The position numbers and the translations under genes were made by a program. Under the pieces are notes generated by a model that worked only from the letters and a program-made list of their open reading frames with translations, ran no database searches and was not told the DNA's origin. A stretch of DNA of 64,000 nt from Rhodospirillaceae bacterium (GTDB taxonomy: Bacteria; Pseudomonadota; Alphaproteobacteria; MPNO01; UBA2964), in assembly GCA_002709075.1 (NCBI GenBank), contig PAPV01000019.1, positions 1 through 64,000 of the forward strand, in the 5' to 3' direction. This document shows positions 15,198 to 25,706 of this stretch, piece after piece. Every line of letters starts with the position of its first letter. Position 1 is the first letter of the stretch.

Positions 15198-17312
15198 ATG
15201 GCTCAATTTTTATTGGAATTAAGGTCTGAGGAAATTCCTGCCCGAATGCAAGGCAGCGGAGCAGAGGCTTTGCGAAACTTAGTTTGTGAAGAGTTAGAAA
15301 AATCAGCACTCAAATTTGATTGTGCACACTCATATTATACTTTTAGTCGTCTAGTAGTGGTGGTGGAAGGTCTTCCAAACAAACAACCTGACTTAAGCGA
15401 AGAAAAGCGTGGACCTCGGACTGATGCCTCAGAGGCAGCTATTAAAGGTTTCCTCCGTTCTAATGATCTTTGTTTGGATGATTGTGAAAAACGATCTGTA
15501 GGTAACGGGGAATTTTGGTTTGCAACTCGCGAAAGAAAAGGCCAAAAAACAAGTGATATTCTGTCGGATTTTTTGCCTAAAATTATCCGCAAGATGCCAT
15601 GGAAGAAGTCGATGCGATGGGGAGAAAGCTCCTTAAGATGGGTTCGTCCTCTAAAGAGTATTTTGTGTGTTCTTGAAGGGGAAGTGATACACGTTGACGT
15701 CGGTGATGATATACCCTGCTGCAATAATACATATGGTCACAGATTTCACGCACCTGAGCCAATAAGTGTTGGTTTCTTTGATGATTATGAAAAATCACTG
15801 CAACGTGCGAAAGTGGTTTTAAAGGCTCAGACACGGCGTGAGTTGATAACAGAAAAAGCGAGTAAACTTGCGGTTGGTTTAGGATTGTGTGTGAAGTCTG
15901 ACCCAGAACTTTTGGATGAGATTGTCGGACTGGTGGAGTGGCCGGTTCCTATGATTGGGCGTATTGATAATCACTTCTTGAATTTACCTGAAGAGGTTCT
16001 GATCACTTCCATGAGATCTCATCAAAAGTACTTCGCCTTAGAGGATTCAACAGGACGGCTTGCACCCTATTTTATTCTTGTTTCAAATATTAGTCCAAGT
16101 GATGGCGGCTGTTCTGTGGTCACAGGTAATGAACGTGTTTTGCGCGCCCGCCTTGCAGACGCAAAGTTCTTTTGGGATCAGGACCGGAAGAAAAAACTAG
16201 AAGAATTCCTTCCCGGTCTTGATGGAATGGTATTTCATGAAAAATTGGGTACATTGGCCAATAAAGTTTCACGTATCCAAGGACTGTCGTCTGCGTTGGC
16301 ATTGCATATAAATGCAGATGTCGACCACACTTACCGAGCTGCAACCCTGTGCAAGGCCGATCTCACTACAGGTATGGTTGGAGAATTTGCATCTTTACAG
16401 GGTATTGTTGGAAGATATTATGCGCTCAGAGATGGAGAAGCACAAGAGGTTGCGGACGCGGTTGCCCAACATTATTCTCCTGCGGGCCCGAAAGATTATT
16501 GTCCTGTTGCGCCTGTTGTTTTAGCTATCTCTATTGCAGATAAGTTAGATACGCTTGTAGGTTTTTTCATTATTGATGAAAAACCCACTGGGTCTCGTGA
16601 TCCTTATGCATTAAGGCGAGCGGCATTGGGTGTTATTCGTATGATATTGGAAAATAAGCTGCGACTGCAGCTTTCAGATACTATCTCTGCAGCAAGACTA
16701 CAGTATGAGGAGCATTGTAATACAGGGATATTCAATGACTCAAAACTAGAGAAGTCAGGAACAAATATTTCTTCCGACGAAATGACAAATAATCTAACTG
16801 CTTTTTTTGTGGAGAGATTAAAGGTTTACTTGCGAGCGAGAGGAAAAAGGCACGACCTAATCGATTCGGTATTTGCACTAAATGACGAGGATGACTTGGT
16901 TCGAATAGTTTCCCGGGTAGAAGCATTACAAGAATTTCTGAGTGGAGAAGATGGAAAAACTCTACTTGCAGCTTACCGTAGAGCAAGTAATATCGTAGAG
17001 ATTGAAGAAAAAAGAGAAAAAGAAACTTTTGATGGCAGAGTTGATATTAAATTGCTCGTTGAACCAGCCGAGAGAAAATTGTTTTCTGTATTAAATGAGA
17101 TGAAAAGCCCTTTTGAATTAGCTTTGGCTAAGGAAGATTTTACTGAAGCCATGACCACGATGGTTGCGCTTCGTGATCCAATTGATAATTTTTTTGAGTC
17201 CGTGATAGTTAACACTGACAAAGCACCAATTCGGATTAATAGACTAAAATTACTGTCACGATTTAGACAAGTGCTTAATCGTGTTGCAATATTTAGGCAT
17301 ATTGAAGGCTAG
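15198..17312 (+). CDS. glyS: Glycyl-tRNA synthetase beta subunit
   Basis: The 704-aa tRNA-binding subunit of the heterotetrameric glycyl-tRNA synthetase. It starts FLLELRSEEIPARM, contains KSMRWG...FVRPL-like WVRPLKSIL, the HD-type region and a C-terminal anticodon-binding helical domain (residues about 590-700). I place the start at ATG 15198; the track's earlier start would overlap glyQ and adds non-homologous residues. Spacing to glyQ is 2 bases. Confidence 0.97.
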   Translation: MAQFLLELRSEEIPARMQGSGAEALRNLVCEELEKSALKFDCAHSYYTFSRLVVVVEGLPNKQPDLSEEKRGPRTDASEAAIKGFLRSNDLCLDDCEKRSVGNGEFWFATRERKGQKTSDILSDFLPKIIRKMPWKKSMRWGESSLRWVRPLKSILCVLEGEVIHVDVGDDIPCCNNTYGHRFHAPEPISVGFFDDYEKSLQRAKVVLKAQTRRELITEKASKLAVGLGLCVKSDPELLDEIVGLVEWPVPMIGRIDNHFLNLPEEVLITSMRSHQKYFALEDSTGRLAPYFILVSNISPSDGGCSVVTGNERVLRARLADAKFFWDQDRKKKLEEFLPGLDGMVFHEKLGTLANKVSRIQGLSSALALHINADVDHTYRAATLCKADLTTGMVGEFASLQGIVGRYYALRDGEAQEVADAVAQHYSPAGPKDYCPVAPVVLAISIADKLDTLVGFFIIDEKPTGSRDPYALRRAALGVIRMILENKLRLQLSDTISAARLQYEEHCNTGIFNDSKLEKSGTNISSDEMTNNLTAFFVERLKVYLRARGKRHDLIDSVFALNDEDDLVRIVSRVEALQEFLSGEDGKTLLAAYRRASNIVEIEEKREKETFDGRVDIKLLVEPAERKLFSVLNEMKSPFELALAKEDFTEAMTTMVALRDPIDNFFESVIVNTDKAPIRINRLKLLSRFRQVLNRVAIFRHIEG

Positions 17313-17363
17313 AATTTTTTGGTTAACAAAATCGAAAATACTTTTTAGAAGTAAGGGTAAACT

Positions 17364-20033
17364 TTGATAAAAAAAAAGTGGGTGTATGAATTTGGTAATG
17401 GCATAGCTGAAGGTGGAGCAGAAATGCAAAATCTTCTTGGCGGAAAAGGTGCCAATTTGGCTGAGATGTCAAATCTTGGCTTACCTGTACCGCCTGGATT
17501 TACAATTACTACTGAACTCTGTGCGGCTTTTTATAGTGCGGATCAGACTTATCCAGATGACCTAAAATCGCAAGTTGAGAAGGCTTTAGCGAATATTGAA
17601 ATTGCCGTTGGCTCAAAATTTAATGATTTAAAAAAACCATTGCTTGTTTCAGTTAGATCAGGGGCAAGAGTTTCTATGCCTGGCATGATGGATACCGTTC
17701 TTAACCTGGGTTTGAATGATGAAACTGTGAAAGCTCTTGCGGAATGTAGCAAGGACCCAAGGTTTGCTTGGGACTCGTACCGTCGATTTATACAAATGTA
17801 TGGCGATGTTGTCCTTGGAGTGGAACACTTTGAATTTGAGGACATTCTTGAAAGTTGCAAACAAGAAAAAAAATATCAATTCGACACTGATTTGACCGTG
17901 GAAGATTGGCAAGTGGTTACCGACAGATATAAAGCTAAAGTTAAGGAAATTCTAAATCAACCGTTTCCCCAGAATCCACAAGAACAGCTTTGGGGTGCAA
18001 TTGGAGCTGTTTTTCGTAGCTGGACAAATGCTCGAGCAATAACATACCGATCTTTACACGATATCCCCAATAATTGGGGTACTGCTGTAAACATTCAAGC
18101 CATGGTGTTCGGGAATATGGGACAAAATTGTGCTACAGGAGTTGCATTTACGCGCGACCCATCCAAAGGCGATAACACATTTTTCGGTGAGTATTTAGTT
18201 AACGCACAAGGTGAGGATGTAGTAGCTGGTATTCGAACTCCGCAACCTCTTACAAATTTGGGCCGAAAAACAACTCAGTCAGAATTACCTGCTATGGAAG
18301 AGGTGATGCCAGAGGTTTTTGCTCAACTAAATAGGGTGCGACATGTCTTAGAGCAACACTACCGTGATGTTCAGGATATTGAATTTACTGTTCAGAATGG
18401 GAAACTTTGGATGCTGCAGACGCGCTCAGCAAAACGCACGGCTCGGGCGGCATTAAAAATTGCTTGTGATATGGTTTCAGAAGGCCTGATTACTAAACAA
18501 GAGGCAGTGTCCCGCATCGACCCCTTATCGCTTGATCAGTTATTGCACCCAACAATCGACCCTGGTGCTAAACGGAATATAATGACCCGTGGTTTACCTG
18601 CCTCACCAGGCGCAGCATCCGGCGAGGTTGTTTTTAGTGCTGAGGATGCAGAGAAAGCTGTTTCAAATGGAAAAAATGTCATTTTGGTTAGGATAGAGAC
18701 CAGTCCTGAAGATATACATGGCATGCATGTTGCGAAAGGAATATTAACCAGTCGTGGAGGGATGACAAGTCACGCCGCTGTGGTGGCCAGGGGTATGGGA
18801 ACGCCCTGTGTTGCTGGTGCGGGGGAACTGCATATAGATCGGTTGGCTAGAACAATTACAGTTGGCTCGATTACTGTTAGCGAAGGAGATATAATTACAC
18901 TTGATGGAAGTAGTGGTGAGGTAATTCTGGGTGCTTTACCGAGCCTACCGGCAGAAACTTCCGAAGAATTTTCTTCTATTATGGAATGGGTGGATGAAAT
19001 TCGTACGCTTGGTGTGCGGGCTAACGCCGAAACAAGAGAAGATGCCCTTACAGCCATCCGATTTGGTGCTGAGGGCATTGGATTATCTCGCACGGAACAT
19101 ATGTTTTTTGATGTAGAACGCATTGTTGCTGTGCGTGAAATGATTCTAGCTAGTAATGATGGCGGACGAGCAGCGGCCCTAGAAAAACTATTACCCTTTC
19201 AAAGGTCGGATTTTGTTGATTTATTAAAAATAATGGATGGACGACCGATTACTATTCGGTTACTCGATCCGCCGCTGCATGAATTTTTGCCACATACCGA
19301 AAAAGATATAGATGAGGTCGCGGAGGCTATGGGTTTGCCGCGAGAAAGTATTGGGGCCCGAGTTGCAGCGTTGGCAGAGTCTAATCCAATGCTTGGCCAT
19401 CGTGGTTGCAGGCTTGCTATATCATATCCACAAATTCCAGAGATGCAGTGCAGAGCGATTTTCGAGGCAGCGGCCGAAGTTATGAAGGAAGGGCTCCAGG
19501 TCCAACCAGAAATAATGGTTCCTTTAGTTGCTACAAAGAGTGAATTTGATATTTTGAAGGAGATAATTGATCGAGTGGCCGCAGAAGTAAAAAATGAAAC
19601 TGGTATCGATTTTCCTTATTTGAGTGGTACGATGATCGAGTTGCCGCGTGCATGTCTTCATGCGGGTAAAATTGCGGAGACAGCAGAATTCTTCTCATTT
19701 GGCACAAATGACTTAACACAGACTACCTTTGGATTGTCACGAGATGACTCGGGAAGTTTTTTAACAGATTATCAATCTGCAGGAATATTGGAACGAGATC
19801 CATTCATTGGGATTGATGAAACGGGCGTAGGTGAGCTTGTCTCAATTGGTTGCGATCGTGGCAGAGCAACACGAGAGAACTTAAAACTCGGTATTTGTGG
19901 CGAACATGGGGGGGATCCAAAATCTGTAAGTTTTTGTCATAACATCGGTCTGGATTATGTTTCCTGCTCACCATATAGAGTCCCAATTGCCCGTCTTGCC
20001 GCTGCTCAGGCAGTCATAAATACAAAACAATAG
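17364..20033 (+). CDS. ppdK: Pyruvate, phosphate dikinase
   Basis: Interconverts pyruvate, ATP and phosphate with PEP, AMP and pyrophosphate, linking gluconeogenesis and glycolysis. The 889 aa contain the N-terminal ATP-grasp region (GGKGANLAEMSNLGLPVPPG), the swivelling phosphohistidine domain with GGMTSHAAVVARGMGTPCV, and the PEP/pyruvate barrel ending CGEHGGDPKSVSFC with the catalytic Cys. Start is TTG at 17364 with GTAAGGGT just upstream. It follows glyS by 51 bases, a frequent arrangement in alphaproteobacteria. Confidence 0.97.
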   Translation: MIKKKWVYEFGNGIAEGGAEMQNLLGGKGANLAEMSNLGLPVPPGFTITTELCAAFYSADQTYPDDLKSQVEKALANIEIAVGSKFNDLKKPLLVSVRSGARVSMPGMMDTVLNLGLNDETVKALAECSKDPRFAWDSYRRFIQMYGDVVLGVEHFEFEDILESCKQEKKYQFDTDLTVEDWQVVTDRYKAKVKEILNQPFPQNPQEQLWGAIGAVFRSWTNARAITYRSLHDIPNNWGTAVNIQAMVFGNMGQNCATGVAFTRDPSKGDNTFFGEYLVNAQGEDVVAGIRTPQPLTNLGRKTTQSELPAMEEVMPEVFAQLNRVRHVLEQHYRDVQDIEFTVQNGKLWMLQTRSAKRTARAALKIACDMVSEGLITKQEAVSRIDPLSLDQLLHPTIDPGAKRNIMTRGLPASPGAASGEVVFSAEDAEKAVSNGKNVILVRIETSPEDIHGMHVAKGILTSRGGMTSHAAVVARGMGTPCVAGAGELHIDRLARTITVGSITVSEGDIITLDGSSGEVILGALPSLPAETSEEFSSIMEWVDEIRTLGVRANAETREDALTAIRFGAEGIGLSRTEHMFFDVERIVAVREMILASNDGGRAAALEKLLPFQRSDFVDLLKIMDGRPITIRLLDPPLHEFLPHTEKDIDEVAEAMGLPRESIGARVAALAESNPMLGHRGCRLAISYPQIPEMQCRAIFEAAAEVMKEGLQVQPEIMVPLVATKSEFDILKEIIDRVAAEVKNETGIDFPYLSGTMIELPRACLHAGKIAETAEFFSFGTNDLTQTTFGLSRDDSGSFLTDYQSAGILERDPFIGIDETGVGELVSIGCDRGRATRENLKLGICGEHGGDPKSVSFCHNIGLDYVSCSPYRVPIARLAAAQAVINTKQ

Positions 20034-20113
20034 ACATGTAAGCTTCACTAACGGGGCACTGAACTGAAGCAGTAAGACCAAGTTTTAGTGCGTCACCCAA
20101 TGTGATAAACATG

Positions 20114-20581
20114 TTACCCCGCAGCTTCCAAGTTTCCTGGCAGGGTTGCGGAGATTAAAATAAAAGCTACGTAGCAGGGTTCTTTCCCGTTATTTCGCCA
20201 GTTATGTATTGTACCACGCTGCACTACGACATCGCCGGCTTTTAGCTTTGTTACCTTGCCGTAATCTAATTCCATATCCAGTTCACCAGATAAAATAATT
20301 GCATAATCAATACTTTCAGTTCTGTGCATACGGGGTGAAACGCCAGGATCAAAGCAAGAAATTCTACACACGCTTCCGCCTGGGATTGTGGTTTGCTTTA
20401 TACTATGAGAAATATCATTGAGTTTACTGAGATCTGGCGAGGGTTTATCGGTTGCCCATACAACACTTGAGTGTTGCCCATGTCTAGTAGATAATATATT
20501 GGAAGTTTGTTCATCAATTAAAACAATCGATTTATTTTTTGCATCATGACCGGTAACAATTCGCCGAACAGAGAAAGACAT
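20114..20581 (-). CDS. Cupin-domain protein, 155 aa (paralogue A)
   Basis: Small beta-barrel protein with cupin motif 1 around PRMHRTESIDYAIILSGELDMEL and motif 2 around LKAGDVVVQRGTIHNWRN. The histidines and Glu could bind a metal. The N-terminus, VRRIVTGHDAKNKSIV, closely matches the cupin at 25976-26575, so the two are paralogues. Enzymatic or sensory role is unknown. It lies 16 bases downstream of the zinc-dependent dehydrogenase on the same strand, so they probably form one transcript and act on the same compound. Confidence 0.8.
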   Translation of the reverse strand: MSFSVRRIVTGHDAKNKSIVLIDEQTSNILSTRHGQHSSVVWATDKPSPDLSKLNDISHSIKQTTIPGGSVCRISCFDPGVSPRMHRTESIDYAIILSGELDMELDYGKVTKLKAGDVVVQRGTIHNWRNNGKEPCYVAFILISATLPGNLEAAG

Positions 20582-20597
20582 TTTTACCTCGTTTTAG

Positions 20598-21680
20598 TCA
20601 GAAGTTAATAACTGGTTTGACTACTTCAAAATTTGCCATTGCAGACATAGCTTCATTGACTTGCTCAATGCGATAACTTCGGGTAATCATGTCATCAAAT
20701 GGGTAACGTTCAGCCCGCGTTTCAAGAAAATCAATTGCTTGAAGCCAATGCCTCGGTTCGCCAGAGCGAACTGTGAGATATGTCATTTGTTGCGGCATTT
20801 TTTCAACCGGTATCTGCCCTTTGCCGCCTGCTCCAATATCAAGGAATTGGCCTCCGTCACGAAGCATAGAAAGTCCCTCCGGCACAGCGGCATTATTGGC
20901 CACTTGAATAACAATATCTGCACCTCTTCCATCGGTATAATCTTTTACCCATTCTTGCCGGTCTCTCTCGTCTCGTGTTTCTTCTAAATTTAGGACAGCA
21001 TCTGCTCCCATAGTCTTAGAGACTTCAAGTCGGTGGGCCGGGGCCCCAATTAATAATATTTTTTTTGCTCCGTGATCTTTCGCCACTGCAGATGCAAAAT
21101 TACCGAGCGGCCCTGAACCTTGAATCAAAACCGTTTCATGATCCTTAATTGCACCGAGGCGATCATACCCATGCATTACTGTGCGGTACGCACATGCAGA
21201 AGCAGCAGCGGAAGCGGAAGAAACTTGCTCAGGAACTTTAATTATCAAACACTCCTTTGGCACATACATATACTCGGAGACCGAACCCAACAAATAAGGA
21301 TGCATATCGCAACGATTGTGACCCCAACTAGCCCGGCCGCGGCAGATGCAAGGCTGTACTGCTACAGAGCAGTAATAGCATGATCCGCAGGCAACATATG
21401 ACCATATTATACGGTCTCCTCTTTTAATTGGGGTTCCAAGAATATCAGTTTTATCTCCACAAACTTCTTCGACTATCCCACAAGGTTCGTGCCCAGTTAT
21501 GATAGGTAATGTATCATTTTTAGGCAAAGGGCCGTGCCATCTATGAACATCTGTACCGCAAAGAGTAGATGCTGCCATTTTGACCAACAATGCACCAGGA
21601 TCTAGATCAGGGATTTGTATATTCCAAACTTCAATAGGCTTTTCATGGGCTGTAATAACGGCTGCACGGCAAGTGGTCAT
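20598..21680 (-). CDS. Zinc-dependent medium-chain alcohol dehydrogenase
   Basis: NAD(P)-dependent oxidoreductase of the MDR superfamily. Catalytic zinc ligands are visible in STLCGTDVHRWHG and ITGHEPCGIVEEV. The structural zinc lobe is ACGSCYYCSVAVQPCICRG, with enough cysteines for a four-Cys site. The Rossmann motif is GSGPLGNFASAVAKD. The 360-aa length is normal. Substrate is unknown. It is followed by cupin A and diverges from the TauD-type dioxygenase gene. Confidence 0.9.
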   Translation of the reverse strand: MTTCRAAVITAHEKPIEVWNIQIPDLDPGALLVKMAASTLCGTDVHRWHGPLPKNDTLPIITGHEPCGIVEEVCGDKTDILGTPIKRGDRIIWSYVACGSCYYCSVAVQPCICRGRASWGHNRCDMHPYLLGSVSEYMYVPKECLIIKVPEQVSSASAAASACAYRTVMHGYDRLGAIKDHETVLIQGSGPLGNFASAVAKDHGAKKILLIGAPAHRLEVSKTMGADAVLNLEETRDERDRQEWVKDYTDGRGADIVIQVANNAAVPEGLSMLRDGGQFLDIGAGGKGQIPVEKMPQQMTYLTVRSGEPRHWLQAIDFLETRAERYPFDDMITRSYRIEQVNEAMSAMANFEVVKPVINF

Positions 21681-21755
21681 GTTTTTTTCCTTAAGTCATT
21701 GTTCTCAAGTGTTCTGTTAATTAAAGTACCTCTAATATTAATCAGGGACAAATTA

Positions 21756-22619
21756 ATGAGTACAGGTGGACAAATAAAAATGGAACCACTGAGCAAATTT
21801 TCTGGTGTGAAAATTCTAGGAGTCGATCTTCGGAATACCATTGATGGATCATTGGCTGAAGTTCTCCGCGAGGCTCTTGCTTATTACTCGATTTTATATT
21901 TTCCAGGCCAGGATATTGAAGCAGAACATCAAGCAGACTTTGCGGCATTATTTGGTAAAGTTGATCGGTCGTTAATTCGGTCTGGTGAAAATCCTGATCA
22001 GAAGCAATCTAGCCGAGGGGTAATGTATGTCAGCAACATGAAAGAGAATGGGAGAAATATCGGTGTTCTTCCGGACGGAGAGATGCATTTCCATTCCGAT
22101 GGTTCTCACCGGAACAGCCCTTATCGAGCAACTTCACTTTATGCGATTAAAGTTCCAAGCAAAGGTGGTGAAACATTATTTGCTAGTATGACTGCAGCAT
22201 ATGAGGCTTTAGATGACGGTACCAAAGTTCGACTGGAGGGGATGACGGCTAAACATATCTTTAACTATAATAAAACAAAGCGTGAAGATATCCCAGAAAA
22301 AGCAGAAGCTTCGGCAGAACACCCACTTATTCTAGTGCACCCTCAGACAAAACGAAAGTCTCTCTATCTTAGCCGATTAATGACAGTAAAAATAAATGGT
22401 ATGGCAATTAGTGCAAGTAATGAATTGTTACTTTCGTTGTTTGATCACTGTGAAAAACCGGAATTCATATATACCCATGAGTGGACGCCCAGAGACTTGG
22501 TTATATGGGACAATAGAAGTGTGAATCATGCACGACGTGATTTTCCTTCCGAGGAGGATAGATTATTGCGCCGGTACACTGTTTCAGAACCGGATACAGA
22601 TGATCATGGCTCTTATTAG
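21756..22619 (+). CDS. TauD/TfdA-family 2-oxoglutarate/Fe(II) dioxygenase
   Basis: Non-haem iron dioxygenase that couples 2-oxoglutarate decarboxylation to hydroxylation of a small organic acid or sulfonate. The facial triad is readable: HFHSDGSH (HxD) and a distal His in WDNRSVNHARRDF, with the 2-oxoglutarate-binding Arg in LLRRYTV. I start it at ATG 21756, after CAGGGACAAATTA; the track's 21615 start overlaps the divergent dehydrogenase and adds a non-homologous leader. Resulting 287 aa is typical. Substrate is unknown. Confidence 0.88.
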   Translation: MSTGGQIKMEPLSKFSGVKILGVDLRNTIDGSLAEVLREALAYYSILYFPGQDIEAEHQADFAALFGKVDRSLIRSGENPDQKQSSRGVMYVSNMKENGRNIGVLPDGEMHFHSDGSHRNSPYRATSLYAIKVPSKGGETLFASMTAAYEALDDGTKVRLEGMTAKHIFNYNKTKREDIPEKAEASAEHPLILVHPQTKRKSLYLSRLMTVKINGMAISASNELLLSLFDHCEKPEFIYTHEWTPRDLVIWDNRSVNHARRDFPSEEDRLLRRYTVSEPDTDDHGSY

Positions 22620-22687
22620 CAAATTCTTTTACTTTTTTGAAAATAATTGGATATACCTGGCCAAATTGAAACTATACTAAGAAATAT

Positions 22688-23374
22688 TTACTTATTCGTT
22701 TTGGATAATTTTTTTGGTATCTTTCTTATTTTCTCTTTAGTTGTTTGCACCTGCGTTTTAGTCATACCCCAATATGGCGGATTCATAAGGTATTTTTCTT
22801 CTTCTTGAGTATTTTTACGACATAGTATAGCGTTACGATGAGGGTATCGTCCAAAACGCTGAATAACTTTCATGTGATCAATGGCAGTCTTTTGTGTATT
22901 ATAGAATTTATCCTTATTGAGTTTTGAAAAAAAGGGTATAATAAAATTATGATCTTCGATGCACTCGCTGTGCTCAAAAGGCAAATAACAAAATATGCGT
23001 TGCCAATCACCGTAATACGTATGGTAATTAGATTTAATTGCGGATAATGCGACTTCTCTTGCTTTAGTGTCTGTTTCAAAAGCTTTAGGTGAATTTCGAA
23101 ATATATGTCTGGGAAATTGATCAAGTAATAAAATCAACGCCAGACACCCTTCTGGGTAATCTTTCAAATAATCAAGTTCACCCAAAGACGCTTCAATCTG
23201 CACATCAGAGAATCTGGATTTAATAATTGAGTCATGTGCCTCTGTAGACCTAAACCATTCTGGTTTCTTTTCAATTCTAGCTGAAGTTTCCGCGAATCCA
23301 AACCAGAAACGAAGAATTTTTGAAGTTAAGGGATACATTTGTTTAACACTTAAAGCAATCATTTCTTGTATCAC
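22688..23374 (-). CDS. DUF924 family protein
   Basis: The 228-aa helical protein carries the DUF924 signatures LRFWFG at the N-terminus, LDQFPRHIFR in the middle and RFGRYPHRNAILCR near the C-terminus. Members have a TPR-like fold; molecular function is not established. It is convergent with the dioxygenase gene and separated from the oligopeptidase by about 160 bases. Confidence 0.88.
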   Translation of the reverse strand: MIQEMIALSVKQMYPLTSKILRFWFGFAETSARIEKKPEWFRSTEAHDSIIKSRFSDVQIEASLGELDYLKDYPEGCLALILLLDQFPRHIFRNSPKAFETDTKAREVALSAIKSNYHTYYGDWQRIFCYLPFEHSECIEDHNFIIPFFSKLNKDKFYNTQKTAIDHMKVIQRFGRYPHRNAILCRKNTQEEEKYLMNPPYWGMTKTQVQTTKEKIRKIPKKLSKTNK

Positions 23375-23534
23375 GCAGTGATAGATTTTATTTTATCATT
23401 TTATCATAGCTGTGAAGTTTTTAACACAATATTGAGGCTTTGTTTGGTGTCTTTATGGTGTCTTAAAGAATCCTATGCGCTTTTCCGATTGCAATATTTG
23501 AAAATGTTTGTTGTCAAAAACAAGTATTTTTAAA

Positions 23535-25706
23535 TTAATTGCCCTCAAGGATTTTATCTCGATCTATTTTGCCAGAAATCATAAGAGAGAACGCCCATGA
23601 CAGGGCCACTTCGGAAAGCTTATCAAAACGGCCAGAAGCCCCCCCGTGACCAGCTTCCATATTTGTCCGAAGAAGAATCAGGCTATCGCTGATATTGTGG
23701 TGTCGTAATTTTGCAATCCATTTCGCTGGCTCCCAATAGGTTACCCGCGGGTCAGTTAACCCACCAGTTGCTAAAATATTGGGATAAGCTATGTCGGATA
23801 CATTGGAGTATGGACAATATGCAAGCATATATTTAAATGCATTTTCATCTTTAATTGGATTTCCCCATTCAAGCCACTCTGGGGGAGTAAGCGGCAGATT
23901 TGCATCTGACATAGTATTCATTACGTCGACGAAAGGTACTTCCGCAATGATTCCATTGAAAAGTTCTGGCTTCATGTTTGCGATAGCTCCCATCAGCATG
24001 CCACCAGCACTGCGCCCTTGTGCTATGATTTTGCCCTTGGCTGAGTAGTTTTTCTTAATCAACATTTCAGCGGCAGATATAAAATCCCCAAAAGTGTTCA
24101 TTTTATTATAGAGTTTTCCATTAACATGCCATTCTTTCCCGCATTCTGAGCCTCCTCTGACATGTGCAATGGCATAAACAAAACCGCGATCTAGAAGACT
24201 AATTAAATTTGCTGAAAAGGTTGCAGGCATTGAATATCCATATGAACCATATCCATACAGAAGCAGTGGAGAGGATGAGTCGATTGGCGTGTTTTTATGA
24301 TGTAACACAGTGACTGGTATCAGCACAGAATCCGTGCTTTTTGCATAGAGTCTTTTACATATGTAGTTTTTTTGGTCATATCCATTTGGTACTTCGTGTT
24401 CTTTAAGAAGTTTTCGTTTTTGATTTCTCATATCAAAATCAAAAACTTGCTGAGGAGTAGTTGGCGATGAGTAGTAAAATCTTAAAATATTGCTGTTAAA
24501 CTCATAACCGCGTGACAAAGTAACTTCGTAAGCTTCTTCCTCAAAATCGACATAATGCTGGTTTCCGGTTAATATTTCCTTAATGCAAATCCGAGGAAGC
24601 GCATTGGAACGTTCAAGCCACACTATAAATTTTTTGAACACCAGCATCTTTTGGATGAGTCGTCCGTTTTCATGTGGCACAAAAGTTTTCCAATTTTCTA
24701 TGGAAGGTTTATTTATAGGCGTCTTACATATTCTAAAATCGATACCATCACCCTCATTTGTTAGAATGAAGAAACTATTTCCACTATCGCTGAATACACA
24801 AGTTACGCCTTGTTGTCGTTTCCAAATTAGCTGTGGGGAAAGTTCTGGTTGATCGGCCGGAATTATCCGTACTTCTGATGTATCGGAATGGTCATGGGCA
24901 GAAATGATAATAAAGTTCCTGCTCTCGGTTATGTCTATAGATAAGAAAAACTCCGAGTCACATTCTTCATACACTAATTTGTCATTTTCGACATTTTTTC
25001 CAATTTCATGGCGGTAAATTCTTGATGGCCGATGATTATCGTTCAACCATGTATAAAAAATGAAACAGCCATCTGCTGAGAACACTATATCGCCTTGCAG
25101 ACTAATCACCGAGTTATCAATAATTCGGCCGCTATGTGCTTCTCGTATTTCTAATTTGCAGTATTCTGATCCATTACGATCTACCGCGGCTGCAAAATAT
25201 TTATGATCTAATGAATGTGCTGTCCCCTTCACTGAAAAAAATCTCTCTTGCTTTGCTTCTTTATTACAATCAATAAGTATTTGTTCACTCCCGTCTGAGG
25301 AACTGAGGCGACAAAATATTGGATACTGCTCACCTGGTAAAAATCTTTTAAAGTAGGACCATTCGTTATCTTTTAAAGGAACCGTATCATCATCTTCCTT
25401 CAGCCTTGCGCGCAACTCATCGACGAGCTTGGCTCGCATTTTCTCAACTGGTTCAAGTGCATGGTTGGTCCATTGATTTTCTGCCTCAAGGTGATCTTTG
25501 ATAGCTGTGTTCAGGGTGTCTGGTTCTTTTACAACCCTTTGCCAATTGGGGTCCCTTAACCAACCGTACGGATCAGGAATGGTTTCACCAAAGCGTTTCG
25601 TATATTCGTTTCGGCGATCCGCAACTGGGGGGGATGCTGTGTTTTTGTTTTTATAAGATCTCAAGAATATTCTCTGGAGGACGTCCGAGTGTAATTTTCT
25701 CACCAT
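23535..25706 (-). CDS. ptrB: Oligopeptidase B-like S9 serine peptidase
   Basis: Prolyl-oligopeptidase-family enzyme that cleaves short peptides, in this subfamily after basic residues. The N-terminal part (about 30-440) is the beta-propeller gate. The C-terminal alpha/beta-hydrolase holds the nucleophile in IAQGRSAGGMLMG, Asp in TGGLTDPRVTYWEPAKW and His in GHGGASGRF. No signal peptide is visible, so it is probably cytoplasmic. Length of 723 aa is slightly longer than usual; the first 20 residues may not be translated. The start overlaps the end of the arsC relic on the same strand by 56 bases. Confidence 0.9.
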   Translation of the reverse strand: MVRKLHSDVLQRIFLRSYKNKNTASPPVADRRNEYTKRFGETIPDPYGWLRDPNWQRVVKEPDTLNTAIKDHLEAENQWTNHALEPVEKMRAKLVDELRARLKEDDDTVPLKDNEWSYFKRFLPGEQYPIFCRLSSSDGSEQILIDCNKEAKQERFFSVKGTAHSLDHKYFAAAVDRNGSEYCKLEIREAHSGRIIDNSVISLQGDIVFSADGCFIFYTWLNDNHRPSRIYRHEIGKNVENDKLVYEECDSEFFLSIDITESRNFIIISAHDHSDTSEVRIIPADQPELSPQLIWKRQQGVTCVFSDSGNSFFILTNEGDGIDFRICKTPINKPSIENWKTFVPHENGRLIQKMLVFKKFIVWLERSNALPRICIKEILTGNQHYVDFEEEAYEVTLSRGYEFNSNILRFYYSSPTTPQQVFDFDMRNQKRKLLKEHEVPNGYDQKNYICKRLYAKSTDSVLIPVTVLHHKNTPIDSSSPLLLYGYGSYGYSMPATFSANLISLLDRGFVYAIAHVRGGSECGKEWHVNGKLYNKMNTFGDFISAAEMLIKKNYSAKGKIIAQGRSAGGMLMGAIANMKPELFNGIIAEVPFVDVMNTMSDANLPLTPPEWLEWGNPIKDENAFKYMLAYCPYSNVSDIAYPNILATGGLTDPRVTYWEPAKWIAKLRHHNISDSLILLRTNMEAGHGGASGRFDKLSEVALSWAFSLMISGKIDRDKILEGN